64,000 nt of DNA. It comes from Rodentibacter caecimuris (GTDB lineage Bacteria > Pseudomonadota > Gammaproteobacteria > Enterobacterales > Pasteurellaceae). Under the pieces are notes generated by a model. The model was not told the origin of the DNA, did not search any database, and saw only the letters and a list, made by a program, of their open reading frames with translations. The stretch spans positions 1 through 64,000 of the forward strand of contig MLAA01000001.1 of NCBI GenBank assembly GCA_001998905.1, in the 5' to 3' direction. The position numbers and the translations under genes were made by a program. This document shows positions 49,258-60,382 of the stretch, one piece after another; positions within the stretch are counted from its first letter, which is position 1, and every line of letters starts with the position of its first letter.

Positions 49258-50028
49258 TTATTCCGCAATAATGACTTTTATATTACGCGCCAAAAGAGCT
49301 TGATGAGTTTGTTCATCCAAACCACTATCGGTAATGACCACATCAATTTTCTCTAGAGGACAAACCATATTTGGACTTCGTCTTCCAAACTTTGATGAAT
49401 CCGCCAAAACAATAATCTCTTTCGCAGCCCCTGTCATTGCTTTGCTCACACCATGCACTTCGTTAAAAGTAGTTAATCCTAATTCTAGATCAAATCCATC
49501 CGTTCCGATGAATAGCTTGTCAAAATGGAATTTATCAAAGGTGGACTCAGCTAAAATGCCGTGAAAGGAGGCGGAACGAGAACGATAAGTGCCGCCGCAC
49601 ATTAAAAGTTCGTGGTTATTTTCTAACACTACAAGGCTATTTATAATATGCAGACTGTTCGTCATAATAGTCAAATTATCCAATTTGCCTAAGAATGGGA
49701 TCATTTGCAAGACAGTACTACCAGAGTCAATGATCATTGAATCACCATCTTTTAGCAAGGAGACGGCAACTTTAGCAATTTTTCGTTTCTGCTCTAAATT
49801 AATGTAGGTTTTATTAGTCATCGGCAGTTCATCGTCTTCTTTGTCATTACCGACTAGCACAACACTACCATAAGTACGCAATACTTTATGTTCGTTCTCA
49901 AGAACAGTTAAATCTTTGCGAATAGTTGTACCTGTAGTCTCAAAATATTGTGCTAAAGTATCGACTGCCGTTTTCCCATAAGTTTGTAAGTAGTCTAAAA
50001 TAGCAAGTTGTCTTTCTTTTGGCTTCAT
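49258..50028 (-). CDS. srlR: Glucitol operon repressor, DeoR family
   Basis: The 256 residues match E. coli SrlR (GutR) in length and sequence style: HTH with [16 protein letters not shown] (about 28-43), sugar-phosphate domain with [17 protein letters not shown] and [13 protein letters not shown], and a C-terminal [18 protein letters not shown]. It is the last gene of the srl operon, 20 bp after gutM. E. coli also has gutQ next; here it is absent. Confidence 0.9.
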   Translation of the reverse strand: MKPKERQLAILDYLQTYGKTAVDTLAQYFETTGTTIRKDLTVLENEHKVLRTYGSVVLVGNDKEDDELPMTNKTYINLEQKRKIAKVAVSLLKDGDSMIIDSGSTVLQMIPFLGKLDNLTIMTNSLHIINSLVVLENNHELLMCGGTYRSRSASFHGILAESTFDKFHFDKLFIGTDGFDLELGLTTFNEVHGVSKAMTGAAKEIIVLADSSKFGRRSPNMVCPLEKIDVVITDSGLDEQTHQALLARNIKVIIAE

Positions 50029-50048
50029 AAAAAATCCGTAACTAACGA

Positions 50049-50411
50049 CTATTGCAATCGAATCGCTTCCTTCAATGCCTCTTGGCTTGCCTTATCATTC
50101 GGAAAAATCTGTTCGGGAATAATTTCGCTATGCAATAATCCTTGTAGTGAAATAATTGTCTTTGGTATAGAAAAAACGCTTAACCCTTTCATAATAAAGG
50201 CATTTACTACACGATATTCTTGATCAAATGCGACGGCAATGACTACTTTTGGTTTAAATCGTCCTGTCGTACGACCTATTCCCACATTCCCTTGCTGACA
50301 TAGCAACTCAAACGCTCGATTAAATCGACTAACCTGCCACCAGCCCAATATAATTTGTAAAACCCAAGCGATAACAGCGACTAAAATCAGCGAACTGGTT
50401 ACATTTGCCAT
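50049..50411 (-). CDS. gutM: Glucitol operon activator protein GutM
   Basis: A 120-residue protein with an N-terminal membrane helix (about 5-25) followed by [16 protein letters not shown] and a conserved GRTTGRF segment, as in E. coli GutM (SrlM). It acts as a positive regulator of glucitol genes by an unknown mechanism. It lies between srlD and srlR in the conserved order. Confidence 0.88.
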   Translation of the reverse strand: MANVTSSLILVAVIAWVLQIILGWWQVSRFNRAFELLCQQGNVGIGRTTGRFKPKVVIAVAFDQEYRVVNAFIMKGLSVFSIPKTIISLQGLLHSEIIPEQIFPNDKASQEALKEAIRLQ

Positions 50412-50538
50412 AGAATTATCTCACATTTTGATATGTATTTTGAACAGATTAAAGGAGTTTTAAATAAAAGTGCAGTCAATTTCTTCAATATTTTTTCACA
50501 ATGAAGTAAGCCTTAAAATCAACTGCACTGTTATTACG

Positions 50539-51321
50539 TTAGAACATTACCTGCCCACCCGTAATATTAATAGATTGCCCAGTGCAATATGCCGCTTGTT
50601 CGCTAGCATAAAATAGCAGAACATTTAATACATCTTGATAATCGCAACCTCGTTTTAGCGGTACTTTATCAATATAAACCTGCTCGACTTCTTCCGGTGA
50701 GATCCCTAATTTTTGCGCATATTGTGGAATTAAGGATTGGAACATTGGCGACTTCAGTAAATTACCTAACATTAAAGAGTGAACGGTAATACCATATTCT
50801 GCCAGATCTAAAGCAAGAGACTGAGTCAGCCCGACCCCACCGAATTTTGCAGCACTGTATCCGGAATTATGTTTGCTACCAACTTTGCCCGATTTAGAAT
50901 TAATTTGAATAATCCGCCCCTTAATACCATCCCGTACCATTAATTTGGCAAATTCTCTAGCGCATAGAAAATAACCGGTTAAATTAACTTGCACGGAAAA
51001 CTCAAAATCGCGTAATCCGAAATTAGTAATAGGTGCGGCTTTAGCTACACCTGCACTATAAACCAATAAATCTGTACGCCCAAATAACTGATCTACATTA
51101 TGTGCTAAAGCAATAACACTTTCTTCATTCGTCGCATCAACTTGAAATCCTTGAGCCACTGTCCGACCTAGTTTTTGATTAATTTCATTTGCTGTTTTTT
51201 CTGCATTTTTTCCGTTCAAATCGGCAACCGCAACGGAATAACCATTATCAGCTAACCCAGCGCATAAAAACGCACCTAATGTTTGACCGCCACCAACAAC
51301 AACTGCAACTTTTGAACTCAT
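50539..51321 (-). CDS. srlD: Sorbitol-6-phosphate 2-dehydrogenase
   Basis: NAD-dependent short-chain dehydrogenase that oxidises D-glucitol 6-phosphate to fructose 6-phosphate. The 260 residues have the cofactor motif GGGQTLGAFLC (about 10-20) and the catalytic Tyr-x3-Lys in SGYSAAKFGG. GGAGTTATT precedes the ATG. It follows srlB by 9 bp. Confidence 0.94.
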   Translation of the reverse strand: MSSKVAVVVGGGQTLGAFLCAGLADNGYSVAVADLNGKNAEKTANEINQKLGRTVAQGFQVDATNEESVIALAHNVDQLFGRTDLLVYSAGVAKAAPITNFGLRDFEFSVQVNLTGYFLCAREFAKLMVRDGIKGRIIQINSKSGKVGSKHNSGYSAAKFGGVGLTQSLALDLAEYGITVHSLMLGNLLKSPMFQSLIPQYAQKLGISPEEVEQVYIDKVPLKRGCDYQDVLNVLLFYASEQAAYCTGQSINITGGQVMF

Positions 51322-51330
51322 AATAACTCC

Positions 51331-51696
51331 TTAACTTCTAATAATTTTTAGCATCGTATTCTCTGAAATATGGGGTAAAAGATTTCCTTTAATATGAATC
51401 GTTCCTGGATATTCCGCATTATCTGCCCCGTCAAAACGTAGGGTAACATGCCCTAACTCTTTCAAATTGAAACTTGCCACACTGCCTATTGCGGTAATTT
51501 GAAACTTTTCATTTCCAATTTGCAATATATCTCCAATACACACTTCGCCTTGTAATTCACCATGAGTGTGTATAAAACAATAATCTTCCAGATCCACCGG
51601 AGCACCTTGCTTAAAAGTAATCAACATATTTTCGTTTAGTGCTTCACGAGCAAACTTTCCGATTTTGGTAAAAGTCGTTTGATAAATCACTGTCAT
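51331..51696 (-). CDS. srlB: Glucitol PTS component IIA
   Basis: The 121-residue IIA-Gut domain carries phosphate from HPr to SrlE. The phospho-histidine is His43 or His45 in CFIHTHGELQG. GGAAAGAAAA precedes the ATG. It follows srlE after 95 bp that hold an imperfect facing uptake-signal pair (51759-51786). Confidence 0.93.
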   Translation of the reverse strand: MTVIYQTTFTKIGKFAREALNENMLITFKQGAPVDLEDYCFIHTHGELQGEVCIGDILQIGNEKFQITAIGSVASFNLKELGHVTLRFDGADNAEYPGTIHIKGNLLPHISENTMLKIIRS

Positions 51697-51791
51697 TTTT
51701 CTTTCCCATTTTTAGCGACATTATGCTTTTATATAAAAGATACGCCTATCTTGTGTGAAAGTGCGCTCAAAAATAACCGCACTTTATATAA

Positions 51792-52778
51792 TTAATAAAT
51801 AAACGCAGAAACAAACCATGCAACTAAAACAGTTGGGGCTCCCGTTAAAAAACGGCTAACTAATACGGAAGGTACACCAACCCTTACTGTATCTTGTTTT
51901 GCCTCAGCTAGAGATAAACCTACCGGAATGAAATCACAAGCGGCTTGTGCATTAATAGCGAAAAGAGCCGGTAATGCCAAATGTGGGGGAATATTACCTA
52001 ATCCGATTTGAACACCAACTAAGACGCCAATAACCTGTGCAATTACTGCTCCCGGCCCTAAAAATGGAGATAGAAATGGGAAGGAGCAGATTAATGCTAA
52101 AGTAACCAACCCTATCGGACTATTTGCTAGAGGAGTTAATCCATGTGCAATCCAATCACCCAATCCTGATGCGATAATAATGCCAATTAGAGCAGAAACA
52201 AACGCCATAAAGGGAAGAATAGTTTTGAGTACCGTGTCGATGGTATCTCGTCCAGCTTGGAAAAATACAGCAACAATTGAGCCCATTCCCATACCGATTT
52301 TGGCAAGTAAACCGTCGCTTTGCTCAGTAATTTTCTTTGATGAGTCATAGCCTTTAACCCGTGGATTTTTCACTGGTGCTGCCGAGCTTTCAGAAGTAGT
52401 TAACGACGCTGTATCAATTAAAGTAATATTATTCTCTCTTACTGCAGAAACATAAATATCTTCCACAATAAACTCCGCAAGCGGACCGGATTTTCCCGTC
52501 GCATGGATATTAATAGTCGGGATTTGCCGTTTCGGATATAAGCCACAGCGCAATACTCCACCACAATCAATAATGGCAATGCCTATTTCCTCATTAACTG
52601 GTTCACCGTCTTTAAAACCATCGATAGCTTCCCAGCCAGTTAACTCAACAAGTTTATCCACGATAGAGGGACGAGTTCCTGCAGTCATATAAAGAATTTT
52701 TTTACCTTCAACGAGCGGGATCGTTAATGGACCACCCCAGCCACCTTGTCCTTTTTCAATATAAAGTGCTTTTACCAT
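51792..52778 (-). CDS. srlE: Glucitol PTS component IIBC (SrlE)
   Basis: The 328 residues have an N-terminal IIB part with cysteines in [12 protein letters not shown] (Cys72 and Cys78, one being the phosphorylated residue) and a C-terminal membrane part with spans from about 190 and the motif [14 protein letters not shown]. Together with SrlA it forms the glucitol transporter. GAGAGGG precedes the ATG. Confidence 0.94.
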   Translation of the reverse strand: MVKALYIEKGQGGWGGPLTIPLVEGKKILYMTAGTRPSIVDKLVELTGWEAIDGFKDGEPVNEEIGIAIIDCGGVLRCGLYPKRQIPTINIHATGKSGPLAEFIVEDIYVSAVRENNITLIDTASLTTSESSAAPVKNPRVKGYDSSKKITEQSDGLLAKIGMGMGSIVAVFFQAGRDTIDTVLKTILPFMAFVSALIGIIIASGLGDWIAHGLTPLANSPIGLVTLALICSFPFLSPFLGPGAVIAQVIGVLVGVQIGLGNIPPHLALPALFAINAQAACDFIPVGLSLAEAKQDTVRVGVPSVLVSRFLTGAPTVLVAWFVSAFIY

Positions 52779-52792
52779 TTTTTACCCTCTCT

Positions 52793-53338
52793 TTATAAAT
52801 GAACTTGACGATCTAATTTTATTCTCATCCGTTTTTCAAAAACCGCGGTGGTAAAATCCGTTACCCAACCACGGAAAAAATTTGTGAGCATACCAACCAG
52901 CAAATAGCTCACAGCCAATGGACCTAAAGGTAATCCTAAGGTTGTTAAACCATTGGCAATCCCTAAGTAAACGAATAATTCTCCTGGATTAATATGCGGA
53001 AATAAACCATTCATTGAATGGCAACTATAAGAAGCTGCCGCATAGTAACTAGGTTTATATCTTTCTGGTAAAAATTTACCTAAACTCAGTGTCATTGGAT
53101 TACAAAATACAAAAGTGCCGAATACCGGTAAAATTAAATAGCGTGATACCGGATTACCAGCACTACGTTGTGCTAAGCGTTCAATACGTTCTTGTCCAAT
53201 AAATTTAATCAAGGCATTCATTACAACCAGCAACGAGATTAATAGCGGCAAAATCCCTGTTACCATACTGACAAAGACCTCACCTCCTTTTTGGAATAGC
53301 CCAATAAACCATTCCGCACCATGGGTAATAAATTCCAT
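52793..53338 (-). CDS. srlA: Glucitol PTS component IIC2 (SrlA)
   Basis: The 181-residue membrane protein begins with a motif typical of SrlA ([19 protein letters not shown]) and contains [17 protein letters not shown]. It is the first gene of srlA-E-B-D-gutM-srlR. GAGAGGTGG precedes the ATG. The operator and CRP candidates lie just upstream. Confidence 0.94.
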   Translation of the reverse strand: MEFITHGAEWFIGLFQKGGEVFVSMVTGILPLLISLLVVMNALIKFIGQERIERLAQRSAGNPVSRYLILPVFGTFVFCNPMTLSLGKFLPERYKPSYYAAASYSCHSMNGLFPHINPGELFVYLGIANGLTTLGLPLGPLAVSYLLVGMLTNFFRGWVTDFTTAVFEKRMRIKLDRQVHL

Positions 53339-53681
53339 TATCCACCTCTCAAAATGAAAGTTTTATGTTTAGTTTCTGATTGAATAAACAATCATTGAAA
53401 GAAATTATATTTCAAATTAAAAGACAAAAATGTGATCAATATCTCAAAAATAAAAATTTCTTTCAAAATGAAAGAAATTTATTTTATAAAAAGAGTATAT
53501 GAAATGAATCCTATTTCAATTGTAAATAGAAAATAACAGTGGGATATCAGTGAGGAAAAGAAGGGAAAGTATAGGTATTATGTATCAATTGCACAAAAAA
53601 GATATTCAATGCACAGCATTGACGAAGTCGATGAACTATTATGTACTTTATTTTTATACATTTGTTACATAATACCGAAAA
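53339..53681. promoter_or_regulatory. srl control region and srl-mioC spacer
   Basis: Near srlA the core TGAAAGAAATT occurs at 53396-53406 and 53469-53479 and in reverse as AATTTCTTTCA at 53455-53465; the last two make a perfect 12-bp inverted repeat with a 3-base spacer (53454-53480). A CRP-like TGTGATCAATATCTCA lies at 53431-53446 between them. These are candidates for SrlR and CRP binding. The rest, 53500-53681, shows no gene. Confidence 0.6.
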
Positions 53682-54119
53682 TTATAATGAGCGAATAAAA
53701 TTAGGTAACCATTGTTCGGCACATAATTCTTGATCATCAACATTTAATACGTCAATCTTCAAAATATCTGCAATATTGACCGCACTTTTGCTCTGTAAAA
53801 TAGCCGATACTTTATCCGCCGCATAACAAAAAGTATCATAATCCGAGTTCCCTAAACCGACAACACTAAATCTCAAATCGGATAAATCGACCTCTCCAGA
53901 AGAAATCTGCTCAAATAATGGATTAAGATTATCCGGTAATTCACCCGCGCCATGTGTCGAAGTAACAACTAACCAAATTTTTTCATTAATTACATCGTCA
54001 AAGCTTGGTCCATGTAAAAGTGTAGTTGAAAAACCTTGTGCCTTTAATACATTGTCCAAATGCTCTGCTACATATTCAGCCGTTCCCAGCGTACTCCCGG
54101 AGATAATGCAAATTTTCAT
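53682..54119 (-). CDS. mioC: MioC flavodoxin
   Basis: A 145-residue FMN-binding flavodoxin with the phosphate loop [15 protein letters not shown] (about 7-21), [11 protein letters not shown] and [12 protein letters not shown]. MioC supports biotin synthase activity in E. coli. In E. coli it lies beside oriC, which is not the case here: I see no DnaA-box cluster, gidA or dnaA. It lies 0.7 kb from bioF, so a link with biotin synthesis fits the context. Confidence 0.9.
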   Translation of the reverse strand: MKICIISGSTLGTAEYVAEHLDNVLKAQGFSTTLLHGPSFDDVINEKIWLVVTSTHGAGELPDNLNPLFEQISSGEVDLSDLRFSVVGLGNSDYDTFCYAADKVSAILQSKSAVNIADILKIDVLNVDDQELCAEQWLPNFIRSL

Positions 54120-54191
54120 AAAAGTTCCTAAAATTGTGAAAAATAACGTTAATATGTTAAGTGAATAACATAAGAAAACATAACCCCAAAA

Positions 54192-54359
54192 TCAACTTTT
54201 TTGTAAAAAATCTTCATTAAACATTATCAATGAAAAAAACCGATTGGAACCAATATCAAAGCCGCTGTTATCCCATTCTAACATTGATAAATCCAACCGT
54301 TTACAACCAGAAAATAAACCCGTCAGTAACAATACATTACGAAAAAGCAAAGTGCCTTC
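54192..54359 (-). pseudogene. Remnant resembling a tyrosine-recombinase (P4-type integrase)
   Basis: The 55-codon frame reads ...TLLFRNVLLLTG, four extra residues, then CKRLDLSMLEWDN. The pattern LLLTG...(R/K)x3N(x)2(L)xW is that of the first catalytic-arginine region of phage-type integrases such as P4, LLTGARKSNVLSMRW. The catalytic Arg appears displaced or lost and an in-frame stop precedes it. No second catalytic box is present. The match is by eye and uncertain. Confidence 0.4.
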
Positions 54360-54561
54360 TTAGTCAATAAACCCTAAAATCGCGAAGCGAATTTACAACA
54401 AGCAGGCATAGTTTACTGACTATTCTTCGTCGACCCACCTATCATGATTGAGCGAAAACACGACTCACTAAACATTGTTTTTGTTATACAATTCCATTCA
54501 ATCTGGCGTTCATAATACAATGAACCAGAATTATGCTGATATTAGGAGGAGAAAATAGCAC

Positions 54562-54621
54562 ATAATCGAAATCGGTCAGGAAAATGCTCAGGCGGTAAAG
54601 GAACATTTTTCCTCAGTTTGA
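54562..54621 (+). pseudogene. Possible tail fragment of a PrmC/HemK-type methyltransferase
   Basis: The frame IIEIGQENAQAVKEHF resembles the C-terminal part of PrmC (LLEIGxxQxxAVxxLF), but a stop lies directly before it and another after 19 codons, with no upstream NPPY motif. It is short, so chance is possible. Confidence 0.2.
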
Positions 54622-54807
54622 AATCGAGAAATTAAGCTAATATTATTTATGACATAAACAAGCACCGATTCATAAGCATAATAAATTTTATCACCCAGAA
54701 CATTCACACTCTCTACATTAAACTAGTGTTCACCAATACTGTTACTAGAAATAATTCGGTAGAACGTCTTTAGTTTACTGCCAAAATACACCATGATGTA
54801 TCACATT

Positions 54808-55947
54808 TTATAAGCATTCAATTAAATGAGAGAGTTCCATATCAGTCATTGCTGCAGTTAGTGAAAAACGAATTCTAGATGTTCCTTGCGGCACAGTTGG
54901 AGGACGAATAGGCAAGCAATAATACCCTAAGGTTTGCAAAACCTGTGATTTCTCTACTGTTTTTAGATTATCTCCCAAAATATATGGCACTATGTGGCTA
55001 GTACTCGGGTGAGATTGTCGCGCTGCAACAGCTTTGCGTAATCTGCTGCTTAAATGAGCTAGTTGTTTGCGTTGTGGAGTAAAGTGCGGTAGTTTTTCAA
55101 ACAAAAAATGAGTCCATGCGACATTAAATGGTGGTAAAGCAGTGGAAAAAATCAGGGGACGCATTGTGTTAATCAAATAATCTTTGATAACTTGATCGCA
55201 AATTAAATAGGCACCAACGGAAGCTAACGCCTTACCAAAGGTACCAACTAATAAATCAATTTGTTCAATACAACCTGCTTGTTGTGCGAGTCCAAGTCCG
55301 GTTTCCCCATATATACCTATGGCATGGGCCTCATCTACATAAAGTAAAACCTTTGGAAATTGATGTTTAAATTCTACTAATAAACGCAGATTAGCCATGT
55401 CTCCGTCCATACTGAATATAGATTCCGTAACAATGACGATGTGTTCAAAGTGCGGTGAGTTTTTGGTGAGAATATAGTGCAAATGATCATAATCATTATG
55501 GCGATAGCGTATGAGCGGTGCGGAACTTAAACGAATGCCGTCAAGTAAACTGGCATGAACTAATTTGTCTGCAACAATCAGGGTTTGTTTGTTGGCTAAT
55601 GCTGGCAAAATACCGATATTTGCGTGATAACCACTGTTAAATATTAATGCGCTTTGGCGTCCAAACCGTTCTGCAAGTAAATTTTCCAACTGATTATAAA
55701 TTGGAAAATTCCCTGTCAATAATCGAGATGATGAAGAGGTGTAAGCAGGCAATTGGTCAGCAGATACTGCCAAGAACTCTGCAGATAATTCGGTATTTTG
55801 GGCCAACCCTAGATAATCATTACCAGAGAGATTAAGCATCATTTTACCGGATTGCTCAACATATTTGCCATGATGATTAAGATTAGCAAAAGTGCGATAC
55901 TGATTTTGGGCTTTTTTCTGCTCCAATATTTGCTCAAACCGTTTCAT
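54808..55947 (-). CDS. bioF: 8-amino-7-oxononanoate synthase
   Basis: PLP enzyme that condenses pimeloyl-ACP with alanine. The 379 residues have SGNDYLGLA, the PLP Lys in [13 protein letters not shown], the Asp-x-Ala-His in YVDEAHAIG, and a C-terminal [11 protein letters not shown]. It overlaps bioA by 14 bases. The rest of the pathway (bioG, bioC, bioD) is at 12.8-14.9 kb, and bioB is not in the window. Confidence 0.95.
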   Translation of the reverse strand: MKRFEQILEQKKAQNQYRTFANLNHHGKYVEQSGKMMLNLSGNDYLGLAQNTELSAEFLAVSADQLPAYTSSSSRLLTGNFPIYNQLENLLAERFGRQSALIFNSGYHANIGILPALANKQTLIVADKLVHASLLDGIRLSSAPLIRYRHNDYDHLHYILTKNSPHFEHIVIVTESIFSMDGDMANLRLLVEFKHQFPKVLLYVDEAHAIGIYGETGLGLAQQAGCIEQIDLLVGTFGKALASVGAYLICDQVIKDYLINTMRPLIFSTALPPFNVAWTHFLFEKLPHFTPQRKQLAHLSSRLRKAVAARQSHPSTSHIVPYILGDNLKTVEKSQVLQTLGYYCLPIRPPTVPQGTSRIRFSLTAAMTDMELSHLIECL

Positions 55948-57235
55948 ATTCTTCCTTTAAAGCATTGACTAACCCTGAGGTTAAGGCGATTAATTGTTGC
56001 TCATTGATGATAAAAGGCGGCATTAGATAGACCAATTTACCAAAAGGTCTTACCCATATTCCCTGTTTCACAAAACGAGGTTGTAGGGTTTCCATATTGA
56101 CCGGTTTCATCATTTCTAGTACACCGATAGCACCTAATACTCGTACTTCTTTCACATACTCACAGGAATTAAGGGGTGATAAGGTATGCAGAAAATGCCG
56201 TTCTATGCGTTTTACATTTCTTAGCCAATCGCTCTCTTGTAATAATTGAATTGAGGCTAATGCCACTGCACAGGCAAGAGGATTGGCCATGAAAGTCGGT
56301 CCATGCATAAAACATTTAGCCTCACTACTAGAAATTGTTGTTGCAATGTGTCGGGTTGTGAGCGTAGCAGAAAGAGTTAAATAACCACCAGTTAACGCTT
56401 TTCCAAGACACATTATATCGGGGCTAACGCCCGTATATTCCGTCGCAAACAATTTGCCTGTACGTCCAAAACCCGTGGCAATTTCATCAAAGATCATTAA
56501 AACACCATATTTTTCACACAAGGCTTTTGCTTTTTGCAGATAAATTGGGGAATAAAAATACATCCCGCCCGCACCTTGCACAATCGGTTCTAAAATGAGT
56601 CCAGCGATTTCTTCACTATGTTTTTCCAGTAAATCAGTTAAAGGTTGAATAGCCGAATCATGCCATGGTTTGCCAAATTTTATACTTGGCTGAGGTAAAA
56701 AATATTGTACAGGTAAGCTACGGGTAAATAAATTGTGCATTCCGGTGGTAGGATCGCAAACAGACATTGCATGCCAAGTATCACCATGATATCCGCTGCG
56801 AATCGTCGCAAATTTTTGACGGTTTGGTTTACCTAACGCATATTGATACTGTACCGCCATTTTCATTGCAACTTCCACAGCAACCGAACCACTATCAGCA
56901 AAAAATACTTGCTCTAAGCCGATTGGTGTAATTTCTACTAATTTTTGAGCTAATTTCACTGCGGGTTCATGAGTTAGACCACCAAACATTATATGACTCA
57001 TTTTGCCCAATTGCTCAATTGCCGCCTGATTTAACTGAGGATGATTATAACCGTGTAATGCAGCCCACCAAGATGACATTCCATCAATCAACCGCTGTCC
57101 ATTTTTTAGCTGAATTTCTACTCCGTCTGCTCGTTCCACCGCATACATAGGTAAAGTATTCGGCATTGAGGCATAAGGATGCCAGACATATTTTTCATCT
57201 ATGCTAAGTAATTGAGATTCGTTCATATTTTTCAT
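55934..57235 (-). CDS. bioA: Adenosylmethionine-8-amino-7-oxononanoate aminotransferase
   Basis: Converts KAPA to DAPA using SAM as amino donor. Class-III aminotransferase with YVWHPYASM near the N terminus, [39 protein letters not shown] and the PLP Lys in LGKALTGG. I start at 57235 (MKNMNESQ), giving 433 residues, close to the E. coli length; the open frame extends to 57289 and AAGGG lies about 11 bases before the chosen ATG. It is the first gene of bioA-bioF. Confidence 0.94.
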   Translation of the reverse strand: MKNMNESQLLSIDEKYVWHPYASMPNTLPMYAVERADGVEIQLKNGQRLIDGMSSWWAALHGYNHPQLNQAAIEQLGKMSHIMFGGLTHEPAVKLAQKLVEITPIGLEQVFFADSGSVAVEVAMKMAVQYQYALGKPNRQKFATIRSGYHGDTWHAMSVCDPTTGMHNLFTRSLPVQYFLPQPSIKFGKPWHDSAIQPLTDLLEKHSEEIAGLILEPIVQGAGGMYFYSPIYLQKAKALCEKYGVLMIFDEIATGFGRTGKLFATEYTGVSPDIMCLGKALTGGYLTLSATLTTRHIATTISSSEAKCFMHGPTFMANPLACAVALASIQLLQESDWLRNVKRIERHFLHTLSPLNSCEYVKEVRVLGAIGVLEMMKPVNMETLQPRFVKQGIWVRPFGKLVYLMPPFIINEQQLIALTSGLVNALKEEYETV

Positions 57236-57626
57236 GAGATAATTGCCCTTACTTATGTAGAAAAACAAATCTTTTTGCCATTTCTCCACTAGAATTAACT
57301 GCTTATTTTTATGATTAAGCGTAAAATTTAAACCAATACTTTCTTACCCTAAATTAATTTATAACCAGAAATCTAGGTTTGGTGAATCTATCAATCTAGG
57401 GTGCAAAGCAACAATTATGCCGAAAATAATGAAAAACTAAATAGGGTACTGAATAATTGAGATTTTATAATTATATTGCAGCTCATTGCCTATGGACGGA
57501 AAAAATCTTATAAACGTTGTTTGAAAAACTTGAATAAATGATATGGCTTTGTCAGTAAAGACCGTTATTCACACAAAATAGTGATTTTACTATCTATGTA
57601 ACCGCCGCTATTTTCCATAATCAACT
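57236..57626. other. Intergenic region between bioA and yigB
   Basis: The region of about 390 bp must contain the bioA promoter. I see no clear BirA operator and no gene. Frames near 57490-57590 give a basic, stop-broken string, but I could not assign it. Confidence 0.5.
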
Positions 57627-58334
57627 TTATAAACGTAATAACTCGCTTAATTCGTTAATTTCTAAACTTGGTAGTATTCGGCCATCGTTAAAATTCATTA
57701 TGTTCTTACCCGTAAAATTCATCCATATCGCTTGGCAACCAGCTTGAATCGCGCCTTGCACATCAGTGTGCAAATTATCGCCAACATGCAAAATTTCATT
57801 CATCTTAAGATGAAAATGTGCAGCCGTTTTCAGAAATAGATCAGCATGTGGCTTTGCCCGCCCTTGCTCTCCACCTCTCAACACGAAATCAAACATATCT
57901 AAACCTAGCTTTTTAGCGTCCACATTGCCATTTGTGATAATTGTTAAAATACAATGTTGTTTAAGTTTCCATAAAATATCAATATGCTGCGGCGGCACGC
58001 TTATCTTATGTCGCCAAATCATAAATTCAGCCATTGCAATCTGTAAAGTGCGGTCAATTTCTTGGTCGTTTTTTCCGTGAAATTTCAGTAATTCGGTAAG
58101 GGTATGCCGCCGCCATACAGTAACATCTTCATACAAAATAGAATTCACAGAGAATATTTGCTGTTTCCAATATTGCCAATATTCTGAATCGATCTGAGCA
58201 AGGCCGCTAATTTCACGCACCTTCGCTAAAAAAGTTGCTTCGGCATTACGAATAACCTCAAAATTATCATAAAGAGTATCATCTAAATCAAAACTTAATA
58301 ATTTAAAAGGTTGTAAACTTCGATAAAAACGCAT
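57627..58334 (-). CDS. yigB: YigB-like HAD phosphatase (flavin pathway)
   Basis: E. coli YigB dephosphorylates 5-amino-6-(5-phosphoribitylamino)uracil in riboflavin synthesis and also FMN. The 235 residues start like it (MRFYRxL) and have HAD motif I FDLDDTLYDN (Asp16, Asp18), motif II ITNGN, the Lys in GRAKPHADLF and motif IV GDNLHTD. TAAGGAG precedes the ATG. It follows the small gene at 58355 by 20 bp and probably shares its transcript. Confidence 0.9.
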   Translation of the reverse strand: MRFYRSLQPFKLLSFDLDDTLYDNFEVIRNAEATFLAKVREISGLAQIDSEYWQYWKQQIFSVNSILYEDVTVWRRHTLTELLKFHGKNDQEIDRTLQIAMAEFMIWRHKISVPPQHIDILWKLKQHCILTIITNGNVDAKKLGLDMFDFVLRGGEQGRAKPHADLFLKTAAHFHLKMNEILHVGDNLHTDVQGAIQAGCQAIWMNFTGKNIMNFNDGRILPSLEINELSELLRL

Positions 58335-58354
58335 AATTTCTCCTTAAGAGAGAG

Positions 58355-58771
58355 CTATAAAGTTTTCACCCCTAACCATTTTCCAGCATGCTCATTATTA
58401 ACTTCTTCGTGTGTCCACATACTCATTAAATCCGGTTGGGGATATCTATTCGTGTTGTAGCCGATTAACCGAGCAAAATCAAACACGGCATGAGGGTATC
58501 CGTTAATGAGCAATAATGCAAGATAACCGGATTCATCCCAACAAATCTCTAGTTTACGAGCTTCGTGATGGTTATTAGTACTTTCAACATTATAAACGTG
58601 AAGAGCATCTACAACAGGATGTTGCTCTTGACGTAGGTCCAGTGCATAAAAATAACCTGTTTCACCATTATCCTCAAACATCACAGCAAGGTGATCGTAA
58701 ACCGTAGAATGTGTACCGACTTGTTTTGGCTGCCCTAAAAAGAGCTGATCTTCTAGCGTTAAATGAAGCAT
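58355..58771 (-). CDS. Conserved hypothetical protein (possibly DUF2251)
   Basis: A 138-residue soluble protein with no signal peptide and no known catalytic motif. Recognisable stretches are VMFEDNGETGYFYALD, HVYNVES and GYPHAVFDFARLIGY. It resembles a DUF2251-type protein of Pasteurellaceae from memory; I do not know a function. AGAGGGAAC precedes the ATG. It lies between eno and yigB on the same strand. Confidence 0.7.
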   Translation of the reverse strand: MLHLTLEDQLFLGQPKQVGTHSTVYDHLAVMFEDNGETGYFYALDLRQEQHPVVDALHVYNVESTNNHHEARKLEICWDESGYLALLLINGYPHAVFDFARLIGYNTNRYPQPDLMSMWTHEEVNNEHAGKWLGVKTL

Positions 58772-58801
58772 GTTCCCTCTAAAATATTAAAAAGCAGATA
58801 G

Positions 58802-58834
58802 AAAAACACCGCACTTTAAGAAGAAAGTGCGGTG
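58802..58834 (-). terminator. Terminator after eno (facing uptake signals)
   Basis: CACCGCACTTT/AAAGTGCGGTG (58807-58817 with 58824-58834), an 11-bp stem, followed on the minus strand by TTTTT. Confidence 0.85.
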
Positions 58835-58860
58835 AAATTAGGTTTAAACTCGCAATAAAA

Positions 58861-60321
<1,461 letters not shown>

Positions 60322-60382
60322 TCATCTCATTGTCATAAATCTCTTTTAAAATGAATTTTAAAATATACCGCTGGAGATAGTT

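Larger units (their letters stand above)
54120..54807. other. Gene-free stretch with decayed coding remnants
   Basis: No intact gene is found in these 688 bp between mioC and bioF. All frames are broken by stops, but two short stretches look like parts of former genes: an integrase-like segment on the minus strand (54192-54359) and a possible methyltransferase tail on the plus strand (about 54562-54621). The region looks like a graveyard at a rearrangement point. Confidence 0.6.

Noticed and set aside
53580..53690. Small ORFs of about 30 codons between srlA and mioC
   Set aside because: No ribosome site and low-complexity composition.
53682..54807. oriC beside mioC
   Set aside because: mioC borders oriC in E. 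coli, but I see no cluster of DnaA boxes (TTATNCACA), AT-rich 13-mers or gidA here.
57490..57595. Basic, stop-broken frame resembling a transposase fragment
   Set aside because: No recognisable motif, no inverted repeats or target duplication; too short to support.
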